Assembly: GCA_029010655.1 (NCBI GenBank)
Contig: JAQXKW010000091.1
Location: 1 to 17,855, forward strand
From: Clostridia bacterium
Lineage (GTDB): Bacteria > Bacillota > Clostridia > Oscillospirales > CAG-272
DNA length: 17,855 bases
Reading direction: 5' to 3'
Shown: positions 6,604-14,434 of the stretch, piece by piece
Numbering within the stretch: position 1 is the first letter of the stretch
How the letters are laid out: every line of letters starts with the position of its first letter
The notes under the pieces: generated by a model
What the model was told of the DNA's origin: nothing
Seen by the model: the letters and a program-made list of their open reading frames with translations, nothing else
Database searches by the model: none
Position numbers and translations under genes: made by a program

Positions 6604-7633
6604 TGCTTCCCTCAAGAAAAAGAACATTCTCTTAAACAACCCGATTGTAAACATTATTCGCTCCAATATCGGCATAATCTGCGTTTTGCTGATTATCGGC
6701 GTATTGCTTTCAATTCTCAGCGATAAGTTTCTGACCTCAAGCAACCTTATATCCGTAATGCGTCAGATAACCAACAACGTATACATAGCCCTGGGCATGA
6801 CGCTGGTAATTATTCTGGGCGGCATCGACCTTTCGGTAGGCGCAATCGTTGCTCTTTCCGGCACGGTCACGGTAGGACTTATAGTAAACTCCGGACTGCC
6901 TATCGGTGCGGCAATAGTAATAGGTCTTCTCTTGGGTGTTGTATGCGGACTTATAAGCGGCGTTTTGGTTGCTGAATTTAAGCTTCCCGCTTTTATCGCC
7001 ACCATGGCAATGATGAATATTGCGCGCGGTGCCGCAAACGTATATTCCGGCGGACGAAGCACCAGAATTACCGACGAATTCTTCTCGTCCATCGGTACGG
7101 GGTATCTCTTTAAGGTTATTCCCCTCCCCGTTGTTTACATGGTAGTGCTTATCATTGTATTTACCATAGTTCTCAACAAGACCAAATTCGGCACATACAT
7201 TTACGCTATCGGCGGAAACCGTGAAAGCGCACGTCTCTCCGGCGTTCCCATAAAGAAGGTTGAAATCGCCGTATTTACAATTATCGGACTTCTCTCCGCC
7301 TTTGCGGGTCTTGTACTTTCCTCACGTATGTATTCCGGTCAGCCCTCCGTGGGCGACGGCTATGAGCTTGACGCTATCGCCGCATGCGTTCTCGGCGGCG
7401 TGTCCATGTCAGGCGGTAAGGGTCAGATAAGCGGCACCGTTTTCGGCGCAATGGTTATAGGCTTTATTTCAAACGGACTTAACCTGATGAATGTAAACTC
7501 CTTCTGGCAGCTCATAGTTAAGGGTATCATCATAATTATCGCAGTAGTTATCGACTCTCAGAAAAATCCCGACAGCCCCATTAACAAGATGATAAGCAAG
7601 TTCAAGAGAACTTCCGCAAAAAAGGCTGCGTAA
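6593..7633 (+). CDS. CUT2 sugar ABC transporter, RbsC-like permease
   Basis: A 346-residue polytopic inner-membrane permease with about eight to ten hydrophobic helices. The family hallmark GGIDLSVGAIVALSG is present, as are the conserved AEFKLPAFIATMAMM region, the ACVLGGVSMSGGKG loop that contacts the ATPase, and the final hydrophobic helix before a basic tail (KFKRTSAKKAA). An in-frame ATG at 6572 would add seven residues, but GGAGG at 6580-6584 is correctly placed only for the ATG at 6593, which lies inside the end of the ATPase gene. It forms the membrane channel with the ATPase and the lipoprotein. Only one permease gene is present, consistent with a homodimer, usual for CUT2 systems. 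Confidence 0.94.
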   Translation: MKANASLKKKNILLNNPIVNIIRSNIGIICVLLIIGVLLSILSDKFLTSSNLISVMRQITNNVYIALGMTLVIILGGIDLSVGAIVALSGTVTVGLIVNSGLPIGAAIVIGLLLGVVCGLISGVLVAEFKLPAFIATMAMMNIARGAANVYSGGRSTRITDEFFSSIGTGYLFKVIPLPVVYMVVLIIVFTIVLNKTKFGTYIYAIGGNRESARLSGVPIKKVEIAVFTIIGLLSAFAGLVLSSRMYSGQPSVGDGYELDAIAACVLGGVSMSGGKGQISGTVFGAMVIGFISNGLNLMNVNSFWQLIVKGIIIIIAVVIDSQKNPDSPINKMISKFKRTSAKKAA

Positions 7634-7652
7634 TTTGAAAAGAGGTAAAACA

Positions 7653-9131
7653 ATGGAAATATACCGCAAACCCCACTTTGCCGATTCAACGGGAGACGCT
7701 ATTCCCTTCTACCACGACGGCAAATATCACCTGTTCACGCTGACGCCCCCTGTGGGTACTACCGTATATCCGGCGAGACTTCGCACCACATGGGAGCACG
7801 CAGTGTCTGAGGACTTAGTGCATTGGGAACAGCTTCCCACCGCACTTTATCCGTCAGATGATGAAAACGCTCCGGACGCTTCGGGAATTTGGACAGGCTC
7901 CGTTATATACGGCGAGGGCAAGTACCACGCCTTCTACACGGGCTACAGCCTTAAAGTCCGCTTTCAGCAGACTATATGCCACGCTACCAGCGAGGACGGC
8001 ATAACCTGGGTGAAAGACCCTGCAAATCCCGTTATTACACCTATCGTTGAGCTTTATGAGGAGCTTGACTGGCGCGACCCCTACGTATTCTATAATGAAG
8101 AAGAAGGTCTTTACTGGATTCTTATTTCCGCAAGACATAAGGTTGGTCCCGCCAACAGACGGGGCGCCGTAATACTGTTCCGCTCAAAGGATCTTGTCAA
8201 TTGGGAATATTACGGCGACATATATTCCGCAGGTCATACAAACTGCCCCGAGTGTCCCGAAATGTATAAAATGGGAGACAAATGGTATCTGTCATATTCA
8301 AGATTTTCCGAGTTTGTTAATACTATTTACAGAGTTTCCGACTCTCCCTACGGGCCCTGGACAACGCCAAAGCATGACGGTATAGGCGGCAGACGCTTCT
8401 ACGCCGCAAAGTCCATGGCAAACGACGAGGGCAGACGCTTCTACTTCGGCTGGGCACACGACAGAGCAGACAGAAGCGATTACGGCGAGTGGTATTGGGG
8501 CGGCGCCTTCTGTATTCCCCATGAGGTAAAGCAGAACAGCTACGGCGAGCTTGACGTTATGCTCCCCGAAGAATACAGAAAAGCAATCTCCGCACCCCTA
8601 CCCTGCACTCTTGTCGGTAAAATGGGCGATGCCGAGATAGGAAAAGACAGCGTGAAAGCAGACTCCCTCGGACATTGCACCTACGGCTTCTTTGACATAG
8701 GACAGAAAAAATCCGCAATGCTCTCCTGCAACGTGCATATTAACAGCGTCCATGACTATTTCGGATTTCTCTTAAAGAGCGACAGCGACGCCTCCGTTTG
8801 CGCCGAGCTTCGCTTTGAGCCTGCCTTCGGCAGAGTTGCCCTTTACAGCCTGCCCATGGCGGTAGATCCCTTCTGGCAGCAGTCCTGTCAGGCTATTCCC
8901 AAGCCGACCGATCCGGGTCCCGACGGTGTCAGAGTGGCGGAAAAGCCCTTTGATTTCGCTCCCGGCGACACGGTGCCGGTGGAAATCGTTATTGACGACG
9001 ATATGATGGAAATTTTTGTAGGAAACAAGATTGCCTTTACTTACAGAATTTACCGTCCCGTAGATTATAACTTCGGCTATATCGTTCAGGACGCAAGCGT
9101 GGATTATACGGATATTCGTTTCACCGAATAA
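7653..9131 (+). CDS. Cytoplasmic GH32-type beta-fructosidase, divergent subgroup
   Basis: A 492-residue glycoside hydrolase, five-bladed propeller plus C-terminal beta-sandwich, expected to cleave beta-fructosides inside the cell because there is no signal peptide. The transition-state motif WRDP (140-143) and the acid/base motif ECPEM (200-204, E200) are clear. The usual N-terminal NDPNG nucleophile motif is absent; the matching region reads FADSTGDAIPFYHDGKYHLF, so the nucleophile is probably D15 (or D11). The sandwich (about 330-492) has the typical VEIVIDDDMMEIFV strand pair. The start is the ATG at 7653, preceded by AGAGGT; an upstream TTG in frame is only part of the leader. It is 19 bases after the permease and last in the operon. 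The substrate could be sucrose, a short fructo-oligosaccharide or a fructose disaccharide. GH43-like activity is a less likely alternative. Confidence 0.82.
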   Translation: MEIYRKPHFADSTGDAIPFYHDGKYHLFTLTPPVGTTVYPARLRTTWEHAVSEDLVHWEQLPTALYPSDDENAPDASGIWTGSVIYGEGKYHAFYTGYSLKVRFQQTICHATSEDGITWVKDPANPVITPIVELYEELDWRDPYVFYNEEEGLYWILISARHKVGPANRRGAVILFRSKDLVNWEYYGDIYSAGHTNCPECPEMYKMGDKWYLSYSRFSEFVNTIYRVSDSPYGPWTTPKHDGIGGRRFYAAKSMANDEGRRFYFGWAHDRADRSDYGEWYWGGAFCIPHEVKQNSYGELDVMLPEEYRKAISAPLPCTLVGKMGDAEIGKDSVKADSLGHCTYGFFDIGQKKSAMLSCNVHINSVHDYFGFLLKSDSDASVCAELRFEPAFGRVALYSLPMAVDPFWQQSCQAIPKPTDPGPDGVRVAEKPFDFAPGDTVPVEIVIDDDMMEIFVGNKIAFTYRIYRPVDYNFGYIVQDASVDYTDIRFTE

Positions 9132-9153
9132 TTTACAAAGTTTTTTCTCCTCA

Positions 9154-9196
9154 GAGGCTGTCTCCGGCTTTTTGCCGGGGCGGCCTCATTTTTCTT
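9154..9196 (+). terminator. Terminator of the transport operon
   Basis: A GC-rich stem (GAGGC...CCGGC paired with GCCGG...GCCTC) with a TTTTT loop, followed by ATTTTTCTTT. It lies 22 bases after the glycosidase stop codon. The stem contains G-U pairs and one small irregularity. Confidence 0.88.
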
Positions 9197-9229
9197 TGCC
9201 GTCATACACTTCCCTGCTTTTTTGAGAAA

Positions 9230-9258
9230 TTGACATATGTTAAAATTGACTGTATAAT
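9230..9258 (+). promoter_or_regulatory. Sigma-A promoter of the first AraC-type gene
   Basis: TTGACA (9230-9235) and TATAAT (9253-9258) with a 17-base spacer. The leader before the ATG at 9335 is about 70 bases. It contains a short inverted repeat (CCGTGTAT...ATACGG, about 9296-9314) that could be an operator, but no partner copy was found. Confidence 0.88.
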
Positions 9259-9334
9259 AAAAACCGCAACCTAAGTCAAGCAAAGCTCTGCTGTTCCGTG
9301 TATACTTAATACGGTCAAAAAACGAGGTGCAAAA

Positions 9335-10309
9335 ATGAACGAATGGTATAAAAACGTCCAGAAAATCACGGAAGAAATCGATGCCTGCATTAAAAGCAGA
9401 AGCGATGAAGCAATAACCCTCAGCCGTCTTGCGGGCGTTCTCGGATATTCGGAGTTTTATGTCTCACGGAAATTCAGAGAAATATCGGGAATGCAGCTGA
9501 GAGATTATCTGCGTTACAGGCGCCTGGCTTTTGCCTTAAAGGAGCTGAGAGATTCGGACCGCAGTATTCTGGAAATTGCTCTTAACTACGGTTTTTCTTC
9601 ACATGAAGCCTTTACCCGTGCATTTAAGGAGGCATACGGAATCACTCCCGGGAAGTACCGGGAGAAACCCCTTCCCGTTGTGCTTCGCACAGTTTTGCGA
9701 CCCTTTGACTGTTATTTATTAGGAGTAGGAGGAACAGGTATGGCAGAATCCACACAAAACGTAAAAACTTATTTTATCACTATCCCCGCACATAAGTTTT
9801 TGCACATCAGAAACTACGAAAGCATAGGCTATTTTGACTTTTGGCAAAAGCAAAGCGAAATCCCCGGCAAAGATTGTGAAACAATCTGCGGCTTGCTTGA
9901 GAGCATTAAAGGAAAGCTGGACGACGCAGGCGGAAACGAAGCAGACAGCGGCAGCGGACAGCTTATGGCGTTTATAAACGAACCCGAGGGCAGAATTTGC
10001 AGTTGGGGCATTCCCCTTGCGGAAGCCTACGGCGTGCGCCTTCCCCTTGACTATGAGGGTGAAATTCCGCCGCAAATGCAGATAATGGACGTTCCCGATG
10101 GTGAATATATCGTATTTGAGCACGGCCCCTTTGACTTTGAAACGGAAAACACCAAAGTTGAAGCGGAAATCGAAAAAGCAATGAAGGAATTCGACTATTC
10201 AAAAAGCGGTTACGAGCTTGACCTCACCCACGGCAGAGTATTCTATTTCTACCACGACTGCAAGCGTTTCTGGAAATACGTAAGACCCGTTAAAAGGTCG
10301 GAAAAATAA
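9335..10309 (+). CDS. AraC-type regulator with GyrI-like effector domain
   Basis: A 324-residue cytoplasmic transcription factor with the DNA-binding part first. Residues about 11-110 hold two helix-turn-helix motifs; the second carries the AraC signature SILEIALNYGFSSHEAF...AYGITPGKYR (77-109). Residues about 145-320 resemble the GyrI-like/Rob-type effector domain that binds small hydrophobic or cationic molecules: start VKTYFITIPAHKFLHIRNY, a middle FINEPEG segment, and the late VPDGEYIVFEHGPFD strand typical of the fold. GAGGTG at 9324-9329 precedes the ATG by five bases. It has its own strong promoter and terminator, so it is a single-gene unit. Rob- and BmrR-like proteins often control multidrug efflux; whether it controls the ABC exporter cassette to the right is not shown by the sequence. 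Confidence 0.9.
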   Translation: MNEWYKNVQKITEEIDACIKSRSDEAITLSRLAGVLGYSEFYVSRKFREISGMQLRDYLRYRRLAFALKELRDSDRSILEIALNYGFSSHEAFTRAFKEAYGITPGKYREKPLPVVLRTVLRPFDCYLLGVGGTGMAESTQNVKTYFITIPAHKFLHIRNYESIGYFDFWQKQSEIPGKDCETICGLLESIKGKLDDAGGNEADSGSGQLMAFINEPEGRICSWGIPLAEAYGVRLPLDYEGEIPPQMQIMDVPDGEYIVFEHGPFDFETENTKVEAEIEKAMKEFDYSKSGYELDLTHGRVFYFYHDCKRFWKYVRPVKRSEK

Positions 10310-10337
10310 GTCTTTTTCCGCCTGATTACAATATGCA

Positions 10338-10377
10338 AAAAAACTGCTCGCCTGAGATAACAGTGCGAGCAGTTTTC
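10338..10377. terminator. Bidirectional terminator between the two AraC-type genes
   Basis: A stem of at least 12 base pairs (AAAACTGCTCGC with GCGAGCAGTTTT) and a 13-base loop. T runs follow it on both strands (TTTTCTT on plus, TTTTTTTG on minus). It serves both convergent regulator genes. The 19 bases AAAACTGCTCGCCTGAGAT recur at 16145-16163 in another terminator. Confidence 0.88.
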
Positions 10378-10423
10378 TTAGCTTACATGTCTTTTGCAAT
10401 CAGACATGTTTGAATTTGTGCCC

Positions 10424-11281
10424 TTATTTCTTTTTGACGGGAATCCAGATTTCGCAGTAATACTTATCGTCCGAAGTCCCTTTTTCATACTTTCCGGGAT
10501 CGTCGTAATACTCCATACAGTATCCGGCGGCGAATTCGTATTCCTTCAGTGCAGGCAGCCATTCGGTATAGATGCGGGTGTTAATGTCCTGCAAAGCCTT
10601 GGGCATAGGTCCCACGCAGGGGAACACTGCCCATGTGAAAGCGGGAATCGTCTTAACGACAAAGCCTTCAGGGACTGCCTGCCCTGCAACATACGGGTCG
10701 GCGATCAGGTATTCAAAGGTTTCCTTCCCCATTGTCTCATCAATATTGACACCGTAGGTCCCCATGACAACTGCGCCTTTTCCGCTTGCGAAATGCTCCT
10801 GCCAGAATTGCGGAACAAGTTTTCCCGCACCCTCATAAGGAAATGTTTTAGCATTACCCAAAACGGTGAACGCCTCTTTGTTTTCGATTTTGTAATCCAT
10901 AAGATAGCCTCCTTCAAGAGAAAATTTGATTTTCAGCGGGGCAAAGGATTTAAGAAGCACGCCTTCCCTTCGCACGGATAAGGGAGTCACGCCGTGAAAC
11001 CTTGTGAACGCCTTGGTAAAGCTGTCAGGCGAATCATAGCCGTATTTAAGGGCGATATCTATCACCCTTTCATCGGTGGTTGCAAGATCGTTTCCGGCAA
11101 GTGCCAGACGGCGGTTGCGGATATACTCCGAAACCGTAAATCCGCAGAGCATGGCGAAGCCTTTCTGAAAATAGAACGACGAAACGTTCACGGCTTTCGC
11201 AATACTATCCGCAGACAGCTCCTCCGTAATATGCTCCTCAATGTACTGAACTGAATTACCGATGATCGCCATCCATTCCAT
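10424..11281 (-). CDS. Second AraC-type regulator with GyrI-like effector domain
   Basis: A 285-residue transcription factor with the same order of domains as its convergent neighbour but only moderate similarity. The helix-turn-helix part spans about 8-105 and includes the signature RVIDIALKYGYDSPDSF...FHGVTPLSVR. The C-terminal part from about 128 onward is GyrI-like, with YKIENKEAFTVLGNAKTF at its start, FWQEHF, and a final YYCEIWIPVKK strand typical of Rob-type effector domains. AAGGAG lies eight bases before the ATG at 11281; a second Met at codon 4 is less well placed. No strong promoter is evident upstream. It follows the exporter cassette on the same strand after 132 bases, so read-through from that operon is possible. 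Both regulators might sense toxic small molecules; this is inference. Confidence 0.9.
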   Translation of the reverse strand: MEWMAIIGNSVQYIEEHITEELSADSIAKAVNVSSFYFQKGFAMLCGFTVSEYIRNRRLALAGNDLATTDERVIDIALKYGYDSPDSFTKAFTRFHGVTPLSVRREGVLLKSFAPLKIKFSLEGGYLMDYKIENKEAFTVLGNAKTFPYEGAGKLVPQFWQEHFASGKGAVVMGTYGVNIDETMGKETFEYLIADPYVAGQAVPEGFVVKTIPAFTWAVFPCVGPMPKALQDINTRIYTEWLPALKEYEFAAGYCMEYYDDPGKYEKGTSDDKYYCEIWIPVKKK

Positions 11282-11382
11282 GCTTCTGCTCCTTTGCTTT
11301 GCTGTGTCTCTATTCTACTCCGGGGAAGCGGATTCTTCCCGACATTTTGTGTTTACTTTTGTCCTAAACGCTTCTTCTTACT

Positions 11383-11410
11383 ACATTGCCGTTTGGCGAA
11401 ACGGCAATGT
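11383..11410 (-). terminator. Strong hairpin after the 60-aa gene
   Basis: A perfect 12-base-pair stem (ACATTGCCGTTT with AAACGGCAATGT) and a four-base loop, three bases beyond the stop codon of the 60-residue membrane protein. No T run follows on either strand. It could be a partial terminator or an mRNA 3' stabiliser, and might allow some read-through into the AraC-type gene. Confidence 0.5.
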
Positions 11411-11413
11411 CTG

Positions 11414-11596
11414 TCAGTTTGATTTCTTCGATATTATGTAATTCATCACCGCCAACGCTAACTGCGCAACGGTCAGAACAGCGAATGTCCAACCAAGTCC
11501 CACACGGCCGCGGTAAAAATGACCGTAGCTGACGATACCGAAGCAAATCGCGGCAACGATGCTGCATCCTATCACTACCTTGCTGTTCTTTTTCAT
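11414..11596 (-). CDS. Small two-helix membrane protein, 60 aa
   Basis: A 60-residue hydrophobic protein with a basic start (MKKNSK), a first helix at about 7-25, a short loop with R and H residues, a second helix at about 34-54 and a basic end (KKSN). I do not recognise a family. AAGGAAAGATGAG precedes the ATG. It is last in the exporter cassette on the minus strand and may be an accessory subunit or a small membrane factor; no function is assigned. The pattern of basic ends around two hydrophobic helices supports a real coding frame over a chance reading frame. Confidence 0.6.
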   Translation of the reverse strand: MKKNSKVVIGCSIVAAICFGIVSYGHFYRGRVGLGWTFAVLTVAQLALAVMNYIISKKSN

Positions 11597-11597
11597 C

Positions 11598-11675
11598 TCA
11601 TCTTTCCTTTTGCTTTTCCGGTCTTACAACGCCGTATACGTGGGCGTGGATAATTCCATCGGTGAATTGCTCCAT
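11598..11675 (-). CDS. Possible 25-aa micro-ORF ahead of the membrane protein
   Basis: In the 89-base gap between the 127- and 60-residue genes there is a short open frame starting at the ATG at 11675 (MEQFTDGIIHAHVYG...). Its TGA stop is one base before the next gene's ATG, the arrangement seen in translational coupling. The ribosome binding site is poor. It may be a real micropeptide, a coupling device or the decayed end of a former gene. Confidence 0.25.
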   Translation of the reverse strand: MEQFTDGIIHAHVYGVVRPEKQKER

Positions 11676-11685
11676 GAGCGATATT

Positions 11686-12069
11686 CTATCCCTTGAGCTG
11701 AGCATGAACGGTTCCTTTTGCGTGACGGGCTTCCACTACAATCGTATAGACGCCGCTTTCCCGTATGTTTAGCGAAAACTCCGTGGTTTCTTTTCCGTTC
11801 CCACGGTACAGGCTCGTCCCGTCCGGCGCTTTGATCTCCATATACAGATCGCCTTTCTCTGTTTCAAACCGGATTTCAAGGACATCCCCCTCGCACAGCT
11901 CAAGTGTGTGCATATCGGTTCCGTTCATTTTCTTAATGTCCAGCAAATAGGCGTCCGGATTTTTAACACGGCTGCCCGTAAAACCCTCTTGATTGTAACA
12001 GAACAGGAATACGGCTCCCCCTGCAAGAATCAGCAGGGGGAGCACAATCAAAATGCACTTTTTAATCAT
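11686..12069 (-). CDS. Membrane-anchored extracytoplasmic protein, 127 aa
   Basis: Starts with a basic tip (MIKK) and one hydrophobic helix at about 4-24, then a polar exported domain of about 100 residues. The domain reads as beta-strands with PDGTSLY, a glycine-rich turn and a final GVYTIVVEARHAKGTV pair, reminiscent of pre-peptidase C-terminal or GOLD-type small beta-sandwiches. No clean lipobox is present (C5 and C24 are not in lipobox context), so it is more likely anchored by the helix. It begins 34 bases after the exporter permease gene on the same strand; the ribosome binding site is weak (AAGAGAA). Its position suggests an accessory or ligand-facing part of the exporter, but no family is recognised. 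Confidence 0.72.
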   Translation of the reverse strand: MIKKCILIVLPLLILAGGAVFLFCYNQEGFTGSRVKNPDAYLLDIKKMNGTDMHTLELCEGDVLEIRFETEKGDLYMEIKAPDGTSLYRGNGKETTEFSLNIRESGVYTIVVEARHAKGTVHAQLKG

Positions 12070-12103
12070 TTTTCTCTTAATACGTGGTCAATAAGCGGAA
12101 CAA

Positions 12104-13705
12104 TTACAGCGAAGCAAATCGACTGCAGCCCTTATTCCGCAGCCAGAACCAGAGCAATCCGCACAAAGCAAGAGTTAACGCCCCGAATAAGCTCATATAT
12201 CCCGCAAAGCCCAGCTTCCAGCCGTTTAGGAGCATAAAGCCTAAGCACAGCAGGGCGGTATACCCGAAACCGCTGAACAGAGCAATCGTCACCGGTGCGC
12301 TCTGCTTTATGGGGGTTATTTCGCTGGTCCAGTTAAGATTGGGCATTTTCAGCCCTAAAAACAGCCCGAACAGCGCCGAAAACAATACATATGACATGGG
12401 GACAAGCACCGTCAAAAGCAGTTCTATGGGAGTAAAGGGATAGATAAAAGCGATACAAACCGTGCAGAACAGCACGGGAATCTCCGTAAGAATCAACTGC
12501 ATACCGAGCTTTGCCCTCAGCACCTGCCACGGCGTCACCGGCAAAGATTGCAGAAGCCAAAGGCTCTTGCCCTCAAGAGAAACCGAGGGCGCCGCCATAT
12601 CGTTCATAGAGGCAAGCATACATACCGCCGCGCAGAGCAGTACCGGGATACAGCCCGCCCTTCCTCCGAACACCTCATTTAACACCGAAATTACCGCAGA
12701 GCCCTGCCAGAGAATCAGAACGCCGCAGATAGGCAGCAGTAGGATTCCGAGACCGCAGTTGAGCATATAGTTGGGGCTTGCGGTAAACCGTCCGAACTCC
12801 TTTGTTAAAAGCGCCGCGGCAATGCCTTTCTGTTTTACTGCGGTTTCTTTGTATTCTTTTTTGGCGGTGTGTCCCGAGGAGGTAGCGATTTTAAGAAAGC
12901 TGCGGGAAATGAGCATCCACATAAGCGCAAACAAAGCTATTACGACTGCCGATACAGTCAGCACAGCATATGCATCGCCCGAGCCTACCCTGCCGAAAAG
13001 GTAAAGCGGATATGCCGCACCTTTGATTTTCTCGCCGTATACGGCGGCGTTTGCAAGCAAATCCTGAATCATGCTTTGGGCTTTGAAATAGACGAAATAG
13101 TATCCTCCGATAAACGCCAGAGAAACCACAACCGTGATAAAGCTTTTATTCTTCAGCTTCAGGCTGATTTTTGCTACCACCCAGCCCAAGGCGCAAGAAA
13201 GGGTAAGAACAAAAACGGATATAAGCAATATAATAAGCAGACCGCCTAAAATCACGCCCGCCGATACGGACGCGGTGACCCAGTAGACTATGACCGCAGG
13301 GAGAATAACAACAAGCGAATACATAAGCCCCATAAGATATACGGTAAGCAGACGGGACGCCATAATCACATTTACTGGGATAGGCATTGACAGCAAAAGG
13401 TCATTGTCTTTCGACAGATAAAGGCAGGAATAGGTGTTAAACACACTGCCGAAAACGCCCAGCAACACCGCCAGCAGTCCCATAAGCGCAAAGTAGAGCC
13501 AATCCATACCTGCGGCGGTAAGTGCTCCGCATATAGCCAGAGAGAGGTATGTAAACATTCCGCCCAATAAACCGACCATTATTCCCAAAAACAGGACCAT
13601 ATATGCCACCGTCCCTGCCTTGGAGCGGGACTTATTCTTCTTAGCGTCATAAAAGTAGCCGCGGAAGATTTCGGTCATTTGTTTTTTAAGAAGAATTTTC
13701 AGCAT
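12104..13705 (-). CDS. ABC exporter permease, about 12 membrane helices
   Basis: A 533-residue integral membrane protein with two similar groups of hydrophobic helices, separated by a cytoplasmic segment near residues 275-310 (basic and polar: SGHTAKKEYKETAVKQKG). A soluble N-terminal tip (MLKILLKKQMTEIFRGYFYD) resembles the start of ABC-2-type exporters. Segments such as YLSKDNDLLLSMPIP and EGKSLWLLQSLPV are typical of a group of putative Firmicute ABC exporter permeases of this length, in which the phrase is repeated in the second half. It overlaps the end of the ATPase gene by seven bases, so the two are translationally coupled. It likely exports a hydrophobic compound, peptide or drug; the substrate is unknown. 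Confidence 0.87.
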   Translation of the reverse strand: MLKILLKKQMTEIFRGYFYDAKKNKSRSKAGTVAYMVLFLGIMVGLLGGMFTYLSLAICGALTAAGMDWLYFALMGLLAVLLGVFGSVFNTYSCLYLSKDNDLLLSMPIPVNVIMASRLLTVYLMGLMYSLVVILPAVIVYWVTASVSAGVILGGLLIILLISVFVLTLSCALGWVVAKISLKLKNKSFITVVVSLAFIGGYYFVYFKAQSMIQDLLANAAVYGEKIKGAAYPLYLFGRVGSGDAYAVLTVSAVVIALFALMWMLISRSFLKIATSSGHTAKKEYKETAVKQKGIAAALLTKEFGRFTASPNYMLNCGLGILLLPICGVLILWQGSAVISVLNEVFGGRAGCIPVLLCAAVCMLASMNDMAAPSVSLEGKSLWLLQSLPVTPWQVLRAKLGMQLILTEIPVLFCTVCIAFIYPFTPIELLLTVLVPMSYVLFSALFGLFLGLKMPNLNWTSEITPIKQSAPVTIALFSGFGYTALLCLGFMLLNGWKLGFAGYMSLFGALTLALCGLLWFWLRNKGCSRFASL

Positions 13706-14412
13706 GATTCGCCCTCCAGTTCAAGGAAAACCTCCTCCAGAGAGTCGTCACCCTTGACTTCTTCCATTGTGCCGGAACGGACAAGCCTTCCGCCCTTGAT
13801 AATCGCCACCTTGTCGCAGAGCTTTTCCGCCACCTCAAGAACGTGGGTGGAGAAAAAGATTGCTCCGCCCCCGTCGCAGACCTCGCGCATCATACCCTTC
13901 AGAAGATGAGACGCCTTGGGGTCAAGACCAACAAAGGGTTCGTCCATAATGATAAACTTCGGCTGATGAAGCCAAGCCGCAATAATAGCCAGCTTCTGCT
14001 TCATACCGTGGGAGTATGCGGCGATAGACTGTGCCAGATCCTCAGTCAGCTCAAATAGATCGGCATATTTGCGGATACGCTCCTGCCGGTCCGAGGCGCT
14101 GACTTTGAAAATATCCGCAATGAAATTCAGATATTTTATGCCGGTCATAAAGTCATACAAATCCGGATTATCCGGAATATAGGCGATGTCCCGTTTGCAT
14201 TCCAGCGGAGCGGTACGGACAGATTTCCCATCGATTAAAATCTCTCCCTCGTCAAACTGCAGAATCCCCACCACGGATTTCAGCGTTGTGGTTTTACCCG
14301 CACCGTTGTGTCCGATGAAGCCGTAAATTTCGCCCGGCTTAATATGTAGGTTCAGATTATCCACGGCTTTTTTCTCGCCGTAGGTTTTTGTTAAGTTTTC
14401 AATTTTCAGCAT
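13699..14412 (-). CDS. ABC exporter ATPase subunit
   Basis: A 237-residue single-domain ATPase pairing with the permease. Walker A is GHNGAGKTT (34-42). The signature is YSHGMKQKL, with H replacing the usual second residue of LSGGMKQ, a common variant in this exporter group. Walker B is FIIMDEPFVGLDP and the switch histidine is in FFSTHVLEVAEKLCD. A longer frame runs to 14526, but the added sequence lies over the upstream oxidoreductase gene. GGAGG eight bases before the ATG at 14412 fixes the start, giving the standard opening MLKIENLTKTYGE. It lies 22 bases after the oxidoreductase stop, within one minus-strand operon. Confidence 0.93.
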   Translation of the reverse strand: MLKIENLTKTYGEKKAVDNLNLHIKPGEIYGFIGHNGAGKTTTLKSVVGILQFDEGEILIDGKSVRTAPLECKRDIAYIPDNPDLYDFMTGIKYLNFIADIFKVSASDRQERIRKYADLFELTEDLAQSIAAYSHGMKQKLAIIAAWLHQPKFIIMDEPFVGLDPKASHLLKGMMREVCDGGGAIFFSTHVLEVAEKLCDKVAIIKGGRLVRSGTMEEVKGDDSLEEVFLELEGESC

Positions 14413-14434
14413 AATATTTCCTCCGATTTGTTTT

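Noticed and set aside
7635..7652. TTG start adding six residues to the glycosidase
   Set aside because: AGAGGT inside that stretch is the ribosome binding site for the ATG at 7653.
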